Shown here one piece after another: positions 19,321-30,615 of a DNA stretch of 64,000 nt; positions within the stretch are counted from its first letter, which is position 1, and every line of letters starts with the position of its first letter. Origin of the DNA: Dipteris shenzhenensis (lineage: Eukaryota > Polypodiophyta > Polypodiopsida > Gleicheniales); the NCBI GenBank assembly GCA_047967505.1, contig CM106540.1, one strand, 5' to 3'. A model generated the notes under the pieces. The model had not been told where the DNA came from. It was given only the letters and a program-made list of their open reading frames with translations, and did not search any database. Position numbers and translations under genes: made by a program.

Positions 19321-22139
19321 TCATGGTTGGAATATGTTTAATTTGCTTATGATCACATCAATTGTTCCAATGATATTGAGGGGAATAAGATCCTGGATGA
19401 GGTTCTCGCTCGCTTGAAACCTATTTAATCTTGCTCGCTTATTTGGGGCTGTTCGCTTTTCTCCGCTCACTTTTTGGTAATCCTCTGTCATCTCTAGTAT
19501 CACATTAGGATGCATCGGCTTTCTGTAATCCACCATTGCTGCATCAAGCTTAATCTTATTATCCTCAAAGTAATGAAGCTCGAGAGTCCTTAAAGGAATT
19601 TTTATTAGATTGCCACCACCCTTGGATAAGAAGCACATCAAGAAAGGCTGCATGACTTGAATGGCAGTGCCTTCCAAGACAATCATATGATTGCGTAGGA
19701 CTATACCATGGTATACTTTTGAAAGTAAATACCCAAATGCAGATGTCAAACTCGCATACAAGGAATCCCTTTGTGATTCTGTCACGAACAGGACCAATGT
19801 TGATCTTTTCTTATCTGCCATAGGACCTTCTATGATAAACTGCACAAGTTCAACTATCCGTGACACTGCAAGGTCTTGCAATTCATCTATGAAAAATACA
19901 CATGGCTTCTCCCAAGCATGAGTGCTCATTGTTATGAAATGCTCTGTATCAATGCCATTGATGTGTGCAAATTTTGTATCATTCTCTGATAGCAAGATAT
20001 CATAGGAGAAGCTGAATGGAGAACCATCATCTAAACCACCAATTGCTCTACCTTGGGCAGTGGACTGCAAGGCCTTTTTCTTGATGTCCATATATTCTAT
20101 CTCAATAACCTTTGGCATTTTAGCTCTTAGATCCTTTGTTGGTGTGGCATCTGCATCCATTGAAGCCAACCACTTTCTAGCCCATGTCTTATCAAGGAGT
20201 TGACCTAGGCTAAGTGCTTTCTTCTTATCCACATCAATTGACTTGCCAGCTAACTCATCATCAGATTTCAATAAAAACAATAGTGCTGAGAGAGCAGCCT
20301 CACTTTGAATCATTCGGGTGACCACTTCATCCAAGTTGCTATGCTTGCTCTTCTTTCCAAGAAAGCAGGATCTTCTTGCATACTTCTTCTGTTATTGCAT
20401 CTGGAACAAACCTTAATGCTCTCCACCAAACAATAGACATCGGTTTCATTATTCTTTTCCTCTGAGTTGTAGTGTGCTTTGGTGCCTCAAAGGATATCTT
20501 TCCTATTTCATATGCTTGGCAAACATGCACCATGCTCTGAAACACTGAGTCCTCGCGGAAGACAATGCAAGTAACATCCCTGTATCTTGCAACGGCGGCA
20601 TTCAGATCCTTTGTCTCAACCTTATTACTTGGTATGCCTTACGTATTACTTACAACACCTTTAAAGCATCTATAGAACCGAGTCCTCTTTGCCATGTACT
20701 CAGATCTAGGTCTCCTGCCCTTCACTATTTGTGGCATTCCAGAGTCCACCCATAACTCCCTTGCCTTTATCAGGATCTCAGAAAGAGAAGAGCTTTTTTT
20801 CAACCTAAATGGAGTAGAATTCAGCCTTTTTGATTCTATAATGTACTTCGAGTCATCGTTAAATATGCATACATGACAAATGACCCATTGAAACTTTTCC
20901 ATCCACTCAATCTGTGGCAAGTTTCCTTTCCTTCCCTCATTAAGGGCGATCTTGCAAGCTTCATAAAAGTGTTGCCCATCAATGGGCTCAAACCTGCATC
21001 TTTCCAAGAATCTATTCTTTGCCAGCATGTATCTCTTCTCGATGTCATTCCCATATCGGCTTTGGTACAAAGCCTCTTCACGAACAAAGTCACCCCTTCT
21101 AAATTCTCAAAAGCATCAAGAAAGTCCACGCGCTTTTGAAATGTGACATCAGGCAATGTAGGATCATCTTCTTGAAGTCTCTTAAATGCCATAGGATGAA
21201 GAGTGATATTAGTGGCAACTGGAGTTCTTATTTTCCTCGTATCTTCATACAATTTGTGTGCAAATGTCTTATCTAGCTTTCTTTGATTTGTGAACAACGA
21301 AGCTCGATTAATAAGCATTGTGGCCACGCTGAATTGTGAAAATCCCCAAATGTACCCCTCATCCTCTGGAGGATGTAAGTCTACCACACTTATAGAAAAG
21401 TCTGTGAGACTTGTATCTTCTTCTTGCAGATCCTCCTGATCCATCACTATCCAATTTTTCGCCTGGTTTTAAATAACCTACACTTGAACTATCTGCACGT
21501 GGAGTAGGAGTTATTTTGGCTCTCTTTCTGGGAATAGCTGTGGAACTTGAATCTGCTCCACGATCACTTCTTCTTGTTCCTGTAGTTGCAGCAGTCGATG
21601 GTGTAGGTACAGTTGGAGATACTTTAGTTACTGCCATGGATATTGTAGTTACTCTTGCCAGAGATACCGTAGTTATCACCACAGATATTGGCGGTACAAC
21701 TTGAGGGCTACATGTTATAGATGGCGTACTTATTGCTGTTGAAGATAAAACACCACAACTTGGAAATGCATCCCACATTTTCTTCAATGCTTCCAAGGCA
21801 CTAAGTAATTCTTGGGATCCCTCAATTGAATCTGGTAAGGGCTTCAAGAAGTGCTTGTGCGTAACTCGTAACTTGTAGACCACATCGTTATTCTTCCCTT
21901 TGCACACAACTTCTATCAAATTGTTTTCTTTAATGTTGATGGGTTGAGACCATGCCACCATTTCTTACTGCCTTTGGAGAATATTTTACGCTTGACACAT
22001 TCTCGGCAGTGATCACCAAAAAATACTTTGATTTGCGCTCCATAAAATACCAAGCATGTTCAAGATATTTGAAAGACACCTTGGAACCAAAACTTGAAGC
22101 AATAGTTTTCTGCAAAGCAATCAAAAACAAAAAATGAGA

Positions 22140-22745
22140 ATTACAATGATTTTCAAACTCAAAATATTAAAAAATTTGCTAATTAAATATTTAAATATTA
22201 AAAATTAATTAAAATTTCAAAAGTTCAAATATATTTTTAAAAATATATTTTATTGAAATTTCAAAAGTTTAAATATATTTATATTTCTAGATACTATTTT
22301 TTATCTAATATTTTTTTACATAAATAATTTAATTCAAAATATTTTATAAACATAGATAAAAAATTTTAATTTAAATTTTCTAAAATTTAATTTGATTTTT
22401 TTTAAATTTTATTTTATTTATTTAAATTTATTTTTTTATATTTTGATATATTTAAAATTTAATTTAATTTAATATTTTAAAATTTTATTTATTTATTTAT
22501 TTTTAATTTTTTACTTTTTTAGTTAAATTTAATATGATTTTTTTTAACTTTATTTTTTTAATTATTTTATTTTATTTTTTAAAAATTTCATTTTATTTTA
22601 TTTTATTATTTAAAATTTAATTTGTTTTAATTTTTTTGTCATTTTTTGAAATAAAAAATTTTAAAATTTTATTTATTTATTTATTTTTATTTTTTAAAAT
22701 TTATTTAAAATTTAATTTGTTTTATTTTTTTCATCTTTTTTTTTT
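22140..22745. repeat. Extremely AT-rich low-complexity block
   Basis: About 600 bp composed almost wholly of A and T, with recurring TTTTATTTATTTA, AAATTTAATTT and TTTTTAAAATT phrases. It ends in a poly-T run directly beside a GC-rich hairpin. Confidence 0.9.
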
Positions 22746-22778
22746 TTTTGGAGACCCAAAGGGCCCCCACTTAAGGGA

Positions 22779-22864
22779 GGGTTAATCCCCTCCCCTAAGG
22801 CCCCAAGGGCCCCCGTTGTGCATGCAACGGGGGCCCTTGGGGCCTTAGGGGAGGGGATTAACCC
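22779..22864. repeat. Perfect 40-bp GC-rich hairpin
   Basis: Arms 22,779-22,818 and 22,825-22,864 are exact reverse complements over 40 bp with a TGCATG loop. The arms contain GGCCCCAAGGGCCCCCGTTG. Weaker pairing extends a few bases further out. It stands out strongly from the AT block beside it. Confidence 0.95.
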
Positions 22865-23554
22865 CCCCTAACCTGTAAAACCACATGTCGAGTCTTTCCA
22901 ATCTTTAAAAATTGCATGCTCCATCTCAAATCCTTACCTACCTCATAATAGGGACCATCCAATGAGATTGAGTTATCATTCATACCATCATGAGTAACTT
23001 TTGAATTCTCATCTGCACAAATGTCCAACGTTCCAGTTGTTCAGATCCCAAGACTTGACCTTCTGCTACATTCTTATTTGCAAATAATAACATTTGTAAA
23101 ATATCTCCCACTCTAAAATCCAAAGATATGCACTTTGTATTTCTGATGACATGTGTTGGATAAGTCTCATCTCTATCCCATGCAATAAATGCTTTGTTGA
23201 AAGTATTATAGGGCATAACATGTCCAAGGATTTCTATATCCCCACACTTATGCTTTAGCTCAACATGTGCACTAAGAATCCTTGATACGATAACCGCCAC
23301 CTTGTCTTTGCCAAGCCTTCTAAAGTGACAAATAGAATTTGGATCACTTTCATGGATTATAGCAAATGCAACTACTTCTCTTTTGCAACATAGAATCACC
23401 TCCATCCCCGGAATAAATTTTGTAGCCATCTCCTTTGTGAGTTTCCTTTGCAAACAAGTTGTAACAACCATTATAAAGAACATTAGTCTCTTCTCAATAA
23501 TCTACTTTATTAATTATTTAGAAATCTAGATCTTGTTTATAAAATTAATTAAAT

Positions 23555-24586
23555 GCTAAACCCTAAACCCTAAACCCTAATCTCCGATCGCCAAACCCTA
23601 AACCCTAATTTAGGCCCTTGAAACCATAAACCCTAATCCCTAAACCCTAAATCTTAAACCTTAACCCCTAATTTCTAAACCCTAAATCCTAATCCTAGCC
23701 CTCAAAACCCTAAATTCTATACCCTAATCCCTAATTCCTAAACCCTAACCCCTAATTTCTAAACCCTAACCCTTAAATCCTAATCCCTAATTCCTAAACC
23801 CTAACCCCTAATTTCTAAACCCTAACCCTTAAATCCTAATCCTTAAATCTTAAACCCTAATCCCTAAACCTAAATCATAAACCCCTAAATCCTAATCCGT
23901 AAACCCTAACCCCTAATCCTTAATCCCAAAACCCTATTTCCTAAACCCTAACCCTTAAACCTATACCCTAATCCCTAAACCTAGATCCTAAACCCTTAAA
24001 TCCTAATCCGTAAACCCTAACCCTTATTCCCTAATCTCAAAACCCTAACCCCTAATTCCTATACCCTCAATCCTAATCCTAGACCTCTAAACCCTAAACC
24101 CTAACCTCAAAGCCCTAAACCTAAACCCCTAACCCCTACTTCCTAAACCCTCAATCCTAATCCTAGACCTTTAACCCCTATACCTTAAACCCTAAGCCCT
24201 AAATCCTATACCCTAAACCCTAAACCCTAACCTCCAAACCCTAATTCCCAAACCCTAACCCCTAATCCCTACATCCTAATCCCTAATTCCTAAATCTTAA
24301 ACCTCTAAACCCTAATCCCTAAACCGTAAATGTTAATCTTGACCCTCTAAACCCTAAACCCTAACCAGTAAAAACTAATCCCTAATCTCTAAACCCTAAA
24401 CCCTAACTCCCAACCCCTAAACCCTAACCCCCAAACCCTAGACCCCAACTCGCACCCAAACCCTAAACCCTAAAGCCTAATCCCCAAACCTTAAACCCAA
24501 ACCACCAAACCCCAAACCCTAACTCAGAAACCCTAAACCCTAAAGCCTAACCCCCAAAGCCTAAACACAAACCACCAAACCCTAAA
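23555..24586. repeat. Second degenerate telomere-type tract (CCCTAAA)
   Basis: About 1 kb of imperfect CCCTAAA units with variants CCCTAACC, CCCTAATC, TCCTAATC and, toward the end, CCCCAAACC. All units share one orientation. It begins ~70 bp upstream of the 5' end of the broken minus-strand gene. Confidence 0.92.
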
Positions 24587-24728
24587 CCTTAAATCCTATG
24601 AGTGTTTTCAGTAATATCATTTATTTAAGTATTAGTTTTAATTAGGATCCTACTTAACCTTAAATCCTATGAGTGTTTTCAGTAATATCATTTATTTAAG
24701 TAATAGTTTTAATTATGATTCATAAGTA
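24587..24728. repeat. Direct duplication, 71-bp unit
   Basis: CCTTAAATCCTATGAGTG and TTTCAGTAATATCATTTATT occur in two copies starting at 24,587 and 24,658, immediately after the telomere-type tract. Confidence 0.9.
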
Positions 24729-25180
24729 GGAGTGGAATTGATAGTAGGAATGTGGGAATGGGAGTGGGAGGTGGGAGTGGGAGTGTGGAAGTGGGAGTGG
24801 GAGTAGGAGAGGGGAGATGGGCGTGGGAGTTGGAGAGGGAGTGGGATTGGGGGAGGTGGGGGTGGGGGTGGGGGTGGGAGGATGGGAGTGGGAGTGGGAG
24901 AGGGAGTGGGAATGGGGGAGGTGGGGGTGGGGTGGGGGTGGGAGGATGGGCATGGGAGTGGGAGTGGGAGAGGGAGTGGGAATGGGAATGGTGGAGGTGG
25001 GGGTGGGAGAATGGGAGTGGGAGTGGGAGAGGGAGTGGGAATGGGGGAGGTGGCGGAGGGGTGGGGGTGGGAGGATGGGCATGGGAGTGGGAATGGGGGA
25101 GGTAGGGGTGGGAGGATGGGACTGGTAGTGAGAGGTGGAGGTGGGAGGATGGGAGTGGAAGTGGGAGTGGGTGGGAGAGG
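24729..25180. repeat. G-rich minisatellite, GGGAGTGGGA type
   Basis: The plus strand is built of GGGAGTGGGAGTGGGA, GGGGGAGGTGGGGGTGGG and GGAGGATGGGCATGGGAG units arranged in roughly 70-130-bp higher-order repeats. Runs of three or more G are frequent. Open frames on both strands (Gly/Trp/Glu or Pro/Ser/His polymers) are repeat artefacts. Confidence 0.92.
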
Positions 25181-25429
25181 AAGAGAAGATAATGTGATGG
25201 AAAGGCCAATGGGAGAGGAGATAATGATATAGAAGGACCAATGAGAAAGAAGCACTTAAAACCCTAGTTTTTCTTATATATACTCTCCTCCTCTCATTGT
25301 TTCTCTCATTTTAACAAGGAAGAGCAAGAGGAGAAGCAAAAGGAGGAGCAAGAGCAAAAGCAAGCACAAGCATATATCTCAACTTTCTTCCAGGTACTTT
25401 TTTTTCATTTGTATTCTTTGAAATTTTAT

Positions 25430-25784
25430 TATAGAGAGAGAACTTAGAGAGAGAGAAAAGACAGAGAGAAAAAAGTGAAGGAGAAACGTTTAGAGAGAGA
25501 TAAGAAGAGAGAGAATGTCACTGCCTCGGCAGCGAGAGAGAGAGAGGGAGAGGGAGAGGGAGAGGTAAAAGAGAGAGAGAGAATGAGAGAGAGGGGGGGA
25601 GGGCCGCGCGAGAGAGGGAGAGGGCCACGGCTGTCGAGAGAGGGAGAGTGAGAGGTAAAAGAGAGAGAGGGAGAGGACCGTGGCCACACGAGAGAGGGAG
25701 AGTGAGAGGTAAAAGAGAGAGTGTGTGAGAGAGAGGAGGAGGGTTGCACGAGAGAGGGAGAGAGAGGGGGAGAGAGCCACAGCT

Positions 25785-25820
<36 letters not shown>

Positions 25821-26296
25821 GGGGGAGGGCCACACAAGACGAGAGAGAGAGAGGCGAGAGAGAGAGGGGAGAGAATGAGGTGCGGGCGAGAGAGAGAGCT
25901 AGGGAGAGAGAGAGGGGAGAGAATGAGGCGCGGGTGAGAGAGAGAGCGTGAGAGAGCTAGGGAGAGAGAGAGAGGAGATAATGAGGCATGCTGCAGTGGC
26001 AACACGCGAGAGAGAGAGAGGGGAGAGAAAAGAGAGAGAGGAGAGAGTGCGAGAGAGAGAGAGAGGAGACAAAAGAGAGAGAGAGGAGAGAGTGTGAGAG
26101 CGAGCGAGAGAGAGAGAGAGTGAGAGAGTGGGAGAGAGAGAGAGAGGCGCGCTACCACGGCAACGCACGAGAGAGAGAGAGAAGAGAGGAGAGAGAGGCA
26201 CCGCGGCAAGAGCGAGAGAGAGAGGCACGCTGCCACGACAGCGCGCGAGAGAGAGAGAGAAGTAGAAGAGAGGAGAGAGTGGGAGAGAGCGCACGT

Positions 26297-26350
<54 letters not shown>

Positions 26351-26403
26351 AGCGAGAGAGTGAGGCGCACTACCACGGCAGCATGCCTGCGACAGAGAGA
26401 AGT

Positions 26404-26458
<55 letters not shown>

Positions 26459-26582
26459 AGAGAGAGTGGGAGAAAGAGAGAGAGAGAGAGAGAGAGAGAC
26501 AAGAGAGAGGGAGCAAGAGAGAGAGAGAGAGAGTGAGTGAGGCACGCTGCCGCGGCAGCGTGCCCACGAGAGAGAGAGACAG

Positions 26583-26641
<59 letters not shown>

Positions 26642-26820
26642 ACCCGCGAGAGAGGGAAGCAGAGAGAGAGAAAGAGAGAGAGGAGAGAGTGGGAGAGAGA
26701 GAGAGAGAGAGAGAGGCATGCCGCGATGCATGCGTGCGAGAGAGAGAGAGAGAGGCATGCTACCGCGGCAGCGCGTGAGAGAGAGAGAGAGAGAGGAGAG
26801 AGAGTGTGGGAGGGAGAGTT
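25430..26820. repeat. GA-microsatellite tract with GC-rich palindromic units
   Basis: About 1.4 kb of (GA)n with two (GT)n blocks (26,406-26,438 and 26,586-26,616). GC-rich inserts recur inside it, centred on CTGCCGCGGCAG or close variants, at about 25,517, 25,988, 26,148, 26,195, 26,227, 26,366, 26,541, 26,723 and 26,754. The copy at 26,541-26,564 is a perfect 24-bp palindrome. Long Ser/Leu or Arg/Glu open frames on both strands are artefacts. Confidence 0.92.
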
Positions 26821-27479
26821 TTTCTCACATAAAGTGAGAAATCTGCCTTGGAAATCTGAAAGCCAATAGTGACAAGATATTGTCCTATCTTGTCAGACCA
26901 TGCTCTAGGTGCTTGCTTCAAGACATACAAGGCTTTCTTCAACCTGCAAACAAACTCAGAATGAACAGCATGAACATAACCTGGTGGCTGCTCCATATAG
27001 ACCTCTTCTTGCAAATCACCATGCAAGAAAGCATTCTTTACATCCATCTGATGTAAAGACCATCCCTTTGATGCAGCCATAGCAATGACTGCTCTTACAG
27101 TTGCCATCCTTGCAACCGGACTGAATGTTTCTTCATAATCAATGCCATATGTCTGTGCATACCCCTTGACAACTAATCTTGCCTTGTATCTGTTCATAGA
27201 ACCATCTGCATTGTGCTTCACCTTATAAACCCACTTAGCATTTGCTTCCAAGGCATCCATGGCTTTCTCCCATTTTTCTTTTCCCATGGCTTGCTCAAAA
27301 GAAGTGGGTTCTGGTTCATGTATCACTTTGACCATATAGGCATAGTGAATGGCTATAAATCCATCATATTTCAGACTATCCACAAGATACCTAGCTCTGG
27401 TAGACCTGCGCAAAATAGGCTCACTACCAAGTGCTCTCCAAACATCCCTTGTCTTCCTTACTCCAGGGTAACAATACAA
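26821..27479 (-). pseudogene. Copia reverse transcriptase, N-terminal half
   Basis: This is the start of the RVT_2 domain. Visible motifs are KWVYKVKHNADGS, ARLVVKGYAQTYGIDYEETF, SPVARMATVRAVIAMA, LHQMDVKNAFLHGDLQEEVY (the catalytic Asp of motif A is in QMDVKNAFLHG), MEQPPGY, and CRLKKALYVLKQAPRAW. After KADFSLYVRK the frame enters GA-tract sequence and reads as Leu/Ser polymer, so the YVDD catalytic pair and everything after it is missing. The frame changes near 27,470 relative to the upstream linker, where a long Ser/Gln/Gly-rich spacer (27,480-27,775) precedes it. Confidence 0.88.
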
Positions 27480-27789
27480 GGAATACCCAACTCATCATCA
27501 AGGCTCTGTTCTGAGCCACTAGATTCACCATCCACATAAGAGTGACCTGCGTTCACATCAACCATGGGCTGATCTACTTTCTCTTTTCCTTTTCGTGATA
27601 CTTGCATACCACTATTTGCATTGCTTTGAGGAGATCCTCCTAATCTCAATCTGCCTGTCCATGGTGAAGTATGTGAACCACTGCTAGAGGACACTACAGG
27701 TCCACTAATATTTTGTGATTGCTGCTGTGAATTCTGTGCAGCATTACCATTCTGTGCATCTACATCATCAATCACATTTACTGGTTTAT

Positions 27790-28850
27790 ACTAGCTGCTC
27801 ATCTCATCAAAAATAACATCTCTGCTCACTATAAACTTACGAGTAGAAGGGTTATAGCATCTATACCCTTTTTGCTATAGAGAATAACTAATAAAGATGC
27901 ACTTCTCAGCTTTTGGATCCAATTTGGATCTCAACTCATCTGGCACATGAACATAGGCAATGCAACCAAAAACTTTCAAATGAGAAATATATGGTTTCCT
28001 ACTAGTATACCTCTCCTCTGGTGTCATGCCATGTATTGCTGTAGTGGGAGTCCTGTTCATTATGTAGACTGCTGTAGCAACTGCTTCAGCCCAATAATAA
28101 TTTGGCAGGTCTTTTTCGTTGAGTATGGCATGAGATACCTCTCCAATATGCCTGTTTTTTCTTTCTGCAAGTCCATTTTGATGTGGGGTATGACTACATG
28201 AATATTGTTGCTTTATGCCATGCTCCTGCAAGAAACTTGCAAACTCATTTGAGAGGTACTCTCCCCCTCCATCTGGACCTTAGGCATTTTATTTGCAGAC
28301 CTGTTTCTTTTTCAACCATAGCTTTAAAAGCTTTGAAATGCCCAAACACTTCACTTTTCTTTTTCATAAAATACACCCAAACTTTTCTGCTGTAGTCATC
28401 AATAAAAGTGACAAAATAATGACAGCCTCTAATAGATGCAGCTTTAGTAGTCCACACATCACAGTGGATTAATTCCAATGGCCTCTTACTCTCTTGAACA
28501 TGTCTAGGAAATGGTTTCCTTGCCTGTTTTCCAAATTGGCAGGCTTCACATACCTTATGCATTTTTGCAACCTTGAACTTAGGCAATCCTGCAACAATAT
28601 TTTGGGCCTGCATTAATTTAAGTTGTTGTACATTAACATGACCAATGCGTTTATGCCAGATATCAATATCTGCAACTACACCGGTCCCATGTGCAAACAT
28701 TGCTACACTTAATTCAGGCATGTCTGCATCCAATGTAAACATCCTGCCCTTCTTCTTCCCTTTTGCTATCAAGCGACCTTTATTTTTCATATCCTCTTTA
28801 TTTTTCATATCCTCAACAAAGCATCCACGAGGATTAAATCTAACCTGCAA
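27790..28850 (-). pseudogene. Copia GAG-pre-integrase and integrase, frameshifted
   Basis: The zinc-binding HHCC module is visible as WHKRIGH followed by CEACQFGKQ. The integrase core follows with the first Asp in LELIHCDVWTTKAA, then FVTFIDDYSRKVWVYFMKKK. At ~28,275 the frame slips by one; the second Asp reads in the shifted frame as DGGGEYLSNEF, and the third acidic residue lies in HTPHQNGLAERKNRH. The C-terminal part includes PNYYWAEAVATAVYIMNRTP and LKVFGCIAYVHVP, then KGYRCYNPSTRKF after stop codons. A 15-18-base direct duplication near 28,785-28,815 gives EDMKNKEDMKNK. There is a further stop just before this section near 28,854. Confidence 0.88.
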
Positions 28851-28859
28851 GCCCTACTC

Positions 28860-29130
28860 AACCATTTGACCAATAGAAACCAGGTTCTTGGTGATATTCG
28901 GGACATGAAATACATCAGTTGGGTATTTCTTTTTTCCATCCTGCATAGACAAAGGAATTTTACCAATCTGCACAATAGGATGTGCAGTATCATCACCAGT
29001 CTCCACAAATCCTGGTCTTTCCATTTTCCTTGCATCCTGCATGACCTGTCATGTGGTTTGACGCACCTGAGTCAACATACCACACATCATTGCTTTCTTT
29101 TGCACTTGTCACATAATTGGTCATGTGCTG
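28860..29130 (-). pseudogene. Copia protease segment
   Basis: The active-site motif reads VWYVDSGASNHMTG, with DSGA encoded at 29,062-29,073 on the minus strand. Downstream HVPNITKNLVSIGQM is typical of the pre-integrase end of copia protease (VP.i..NL.S.gq). Frames change between the DSGA motif and that segment. Confidence 0.82.
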
Positions 29131-29199
29131 CACCATAAACAAATGCTCATTTCTATCATCACCCTGTCTACTAGAGGATGCATAATTGCCTTGCTACAA

Positions 29200-30098
29200 T
29201 TTTCCAGTCATGATGTCATTCTGCTTTTTATAGCAGTCTTTAACCATATGACCCATTTTACCACAGTAGTAGCATTCAACATTGTTGTTTGCATTTTGGC
29301 CTCTTTGCCATCCACCACGACCTCTTAGGCTCCCCCTGCCTCTAAATTTTCCACGTCCTCCTCCATAGGACTGGTTTTCTTGAATTTACTGCATATTCTG
29401 ATTTCTGCCATGGCCTCCAAATCAGCCTGCTCTACCTCTGCCTCTACCTCTTCTAGCATTTGAGTAGAAGATAGCTTCTTTTGAAGTTCCTCCTGAAGAA
29501 TATGCACCACCATTTCTCTGCTCTTCAGAAATTAGAAGAGCAATCAACTCCTAAAAATCAGGAAAATTCTCACGGATGGCAATGGATGTCCAGAATTGTG
29601 CATAATCCTTTCCTATACCATTCAAGGTCACACAAACTAAATCATCATCTTCCACTGGTGACCCAATAGAAGCAAGTGCATCTGCAATCTTCTTCACCTT
29701 CATGTGGTAGTCATTGATGCTCATATTTTCTATCTGCACATTATGCAACTCCTGCTTGAGCTGCATTTTCTTGGCTTGCGTATTTTTCTATACATTTTTG
29801 TCAAAGTATCCCATGCCTCCTTCGGCGTGCTTGCATCCTGAATATGCACAATCATAGAATCTGAAATACTAATAGATAGCCAGTACATAACTTTTCCGGC
29901 TCTGTCATGCCAGCCTTTAAATGCCTGTGACTCCTGTTGATTGGGAACATTAGGAATAACTGGTTCTTGTTCAACTTCAGTAATGAACTCCCAATAGCCT
30001 TTTCTCTTAAGGAAATTCGTCATTCGAAACTTCCATGCTTGGAAGTTGTTCTTGTCAAGCTTTTCAGTGACAATCTGTGAAAGAGAATTAGACGCCAT
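29200..30098 (-). pseudogene. Copia gag (nucleocapsid), frameshifted
   Basis: The likely start is MASNSLSQIVTEKLDKNNF at 30,098, followed by QAWKFRMTNFLKRKGYWEF, a UBN2/DUF4219-type gag N-terminus. After EAWDTLTKMY the frame slips near 29,790 and continues as MQLKQELHNVQIENMSINDY and SPVEDDDLVCVTLNGI. A zinc knuckle CYYCGKMGHMVKDC (C-x2-C-x4-H-x4-C) is encoded at 29,233-29,274. The Arg/Gly-rich stretch before the knuckle is typical of RNA-binding gag tails. Confidence 0.88.
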
Positions 30099-30601
30099 TA
30101 CAGAACACTGCAAAATATTCTATCACTGCAAAAAAAACACAACTTCTGCCTCACAAGGGCAAATCCGTAAAACTGACAAGAGTGGTATTTGACCACACAG
30201 ACACTTCCTAGTGACGATTATGCATCAACAGGCAATAAGAATGATTCTGTCACTCCCAATATCTCTGCGCACAGGCATACGATGTAATTTTTGCGATAAC
30301 TTTTCACCGACGTGCAAAATAGTGGTCGCACAGCAAAAACAGGGCACTTTCCTAAGTGCCTGCGGAAACTTTGCCACCAAAACGGGCCCCGAAATGGGCT
30401 CAAATCAAAAATAGCATATACTGCCCTCTCGCCACAGCACGAAGGGCATCCCAATCTGAGACAGTGCACTCTTGCACTTTCCGGCTGTGCTACCTACAGA
30501 GATTTGCTCCCAAACTCAAAAAAAAAGGAAAGCAACACAGATCCTCTTACTAGGACACCGCGAACTTGGTTTGCTTTCTTGAGCTCCTTACCACGAGAAC
30601 C

Positions 30602-30615
30602 GAGCTCTGATACCA
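30602..30615 (-). other. Primer binding site (initiator Met-tRNA type)
   Basis: The minus strand reads TGGTATCAGAGCTC, the usual plant copia primer site complementary to the 3' end of initiator Met-tRNA. It directly adjoins the LTR end. Confidence 0.9.

Larger units (their letters stand above)
22112..22987 (-). other. Probable retained intron of the broken gene
   Basis: Donor GTATGA at ~22,987 and a pyrimidine-rich acceptor ending TTTGCAG at ~22,112 bound this segment on the minus strand. It contains an extreme AT block (22,140-22,745) and a GC-rich hairpin (22,779-22,864). Splice-site calls are by eye. Confidence 0.5.
19321..23483 (-). pseudogene. Broken multi-exon gene, unrecognised large protein
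   Basis: Protein-like sequence on the minus strand runs from 23,483 down to 19,321 over at least 800 codons. Exon 1 (23,483 to ~22,988) encodes a segment with VAFAIIHESDPNS and KAFIAWDRDETYP, loosely like a domain found in plant transposon-related proteins (DUF8039-like; a tentative memory-based link). It ends at a GTATGA donor. The next exon starts after a TTTTTGATTGCTTTGCAG acceptor near 22,111. Downstream come a Ser/Thr/Pro-rich region with KRAKITPTPR, then DFVREEALYQSRYGNDIEKR, and a C-terminal part with PCVFFIDELQDLAVSRIVEL and RDSLYASLTSAFGYLLSKVY. Frames change near 21,950, 21,430, 21,090 and 20,340, and a TAA lies at 20,639-20,641, so it is a pseudogene. No catalytic motif is evident. 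Confidence 0.6.

Noticed and set aside
24709-26837. Long frames (up to 422 codons) in the G-rich and GA tracts
   Set aside because: Pure Ser/Leu, Arg/Glu or Gly/Trp polymers from simple repeats on both strands; not genes.
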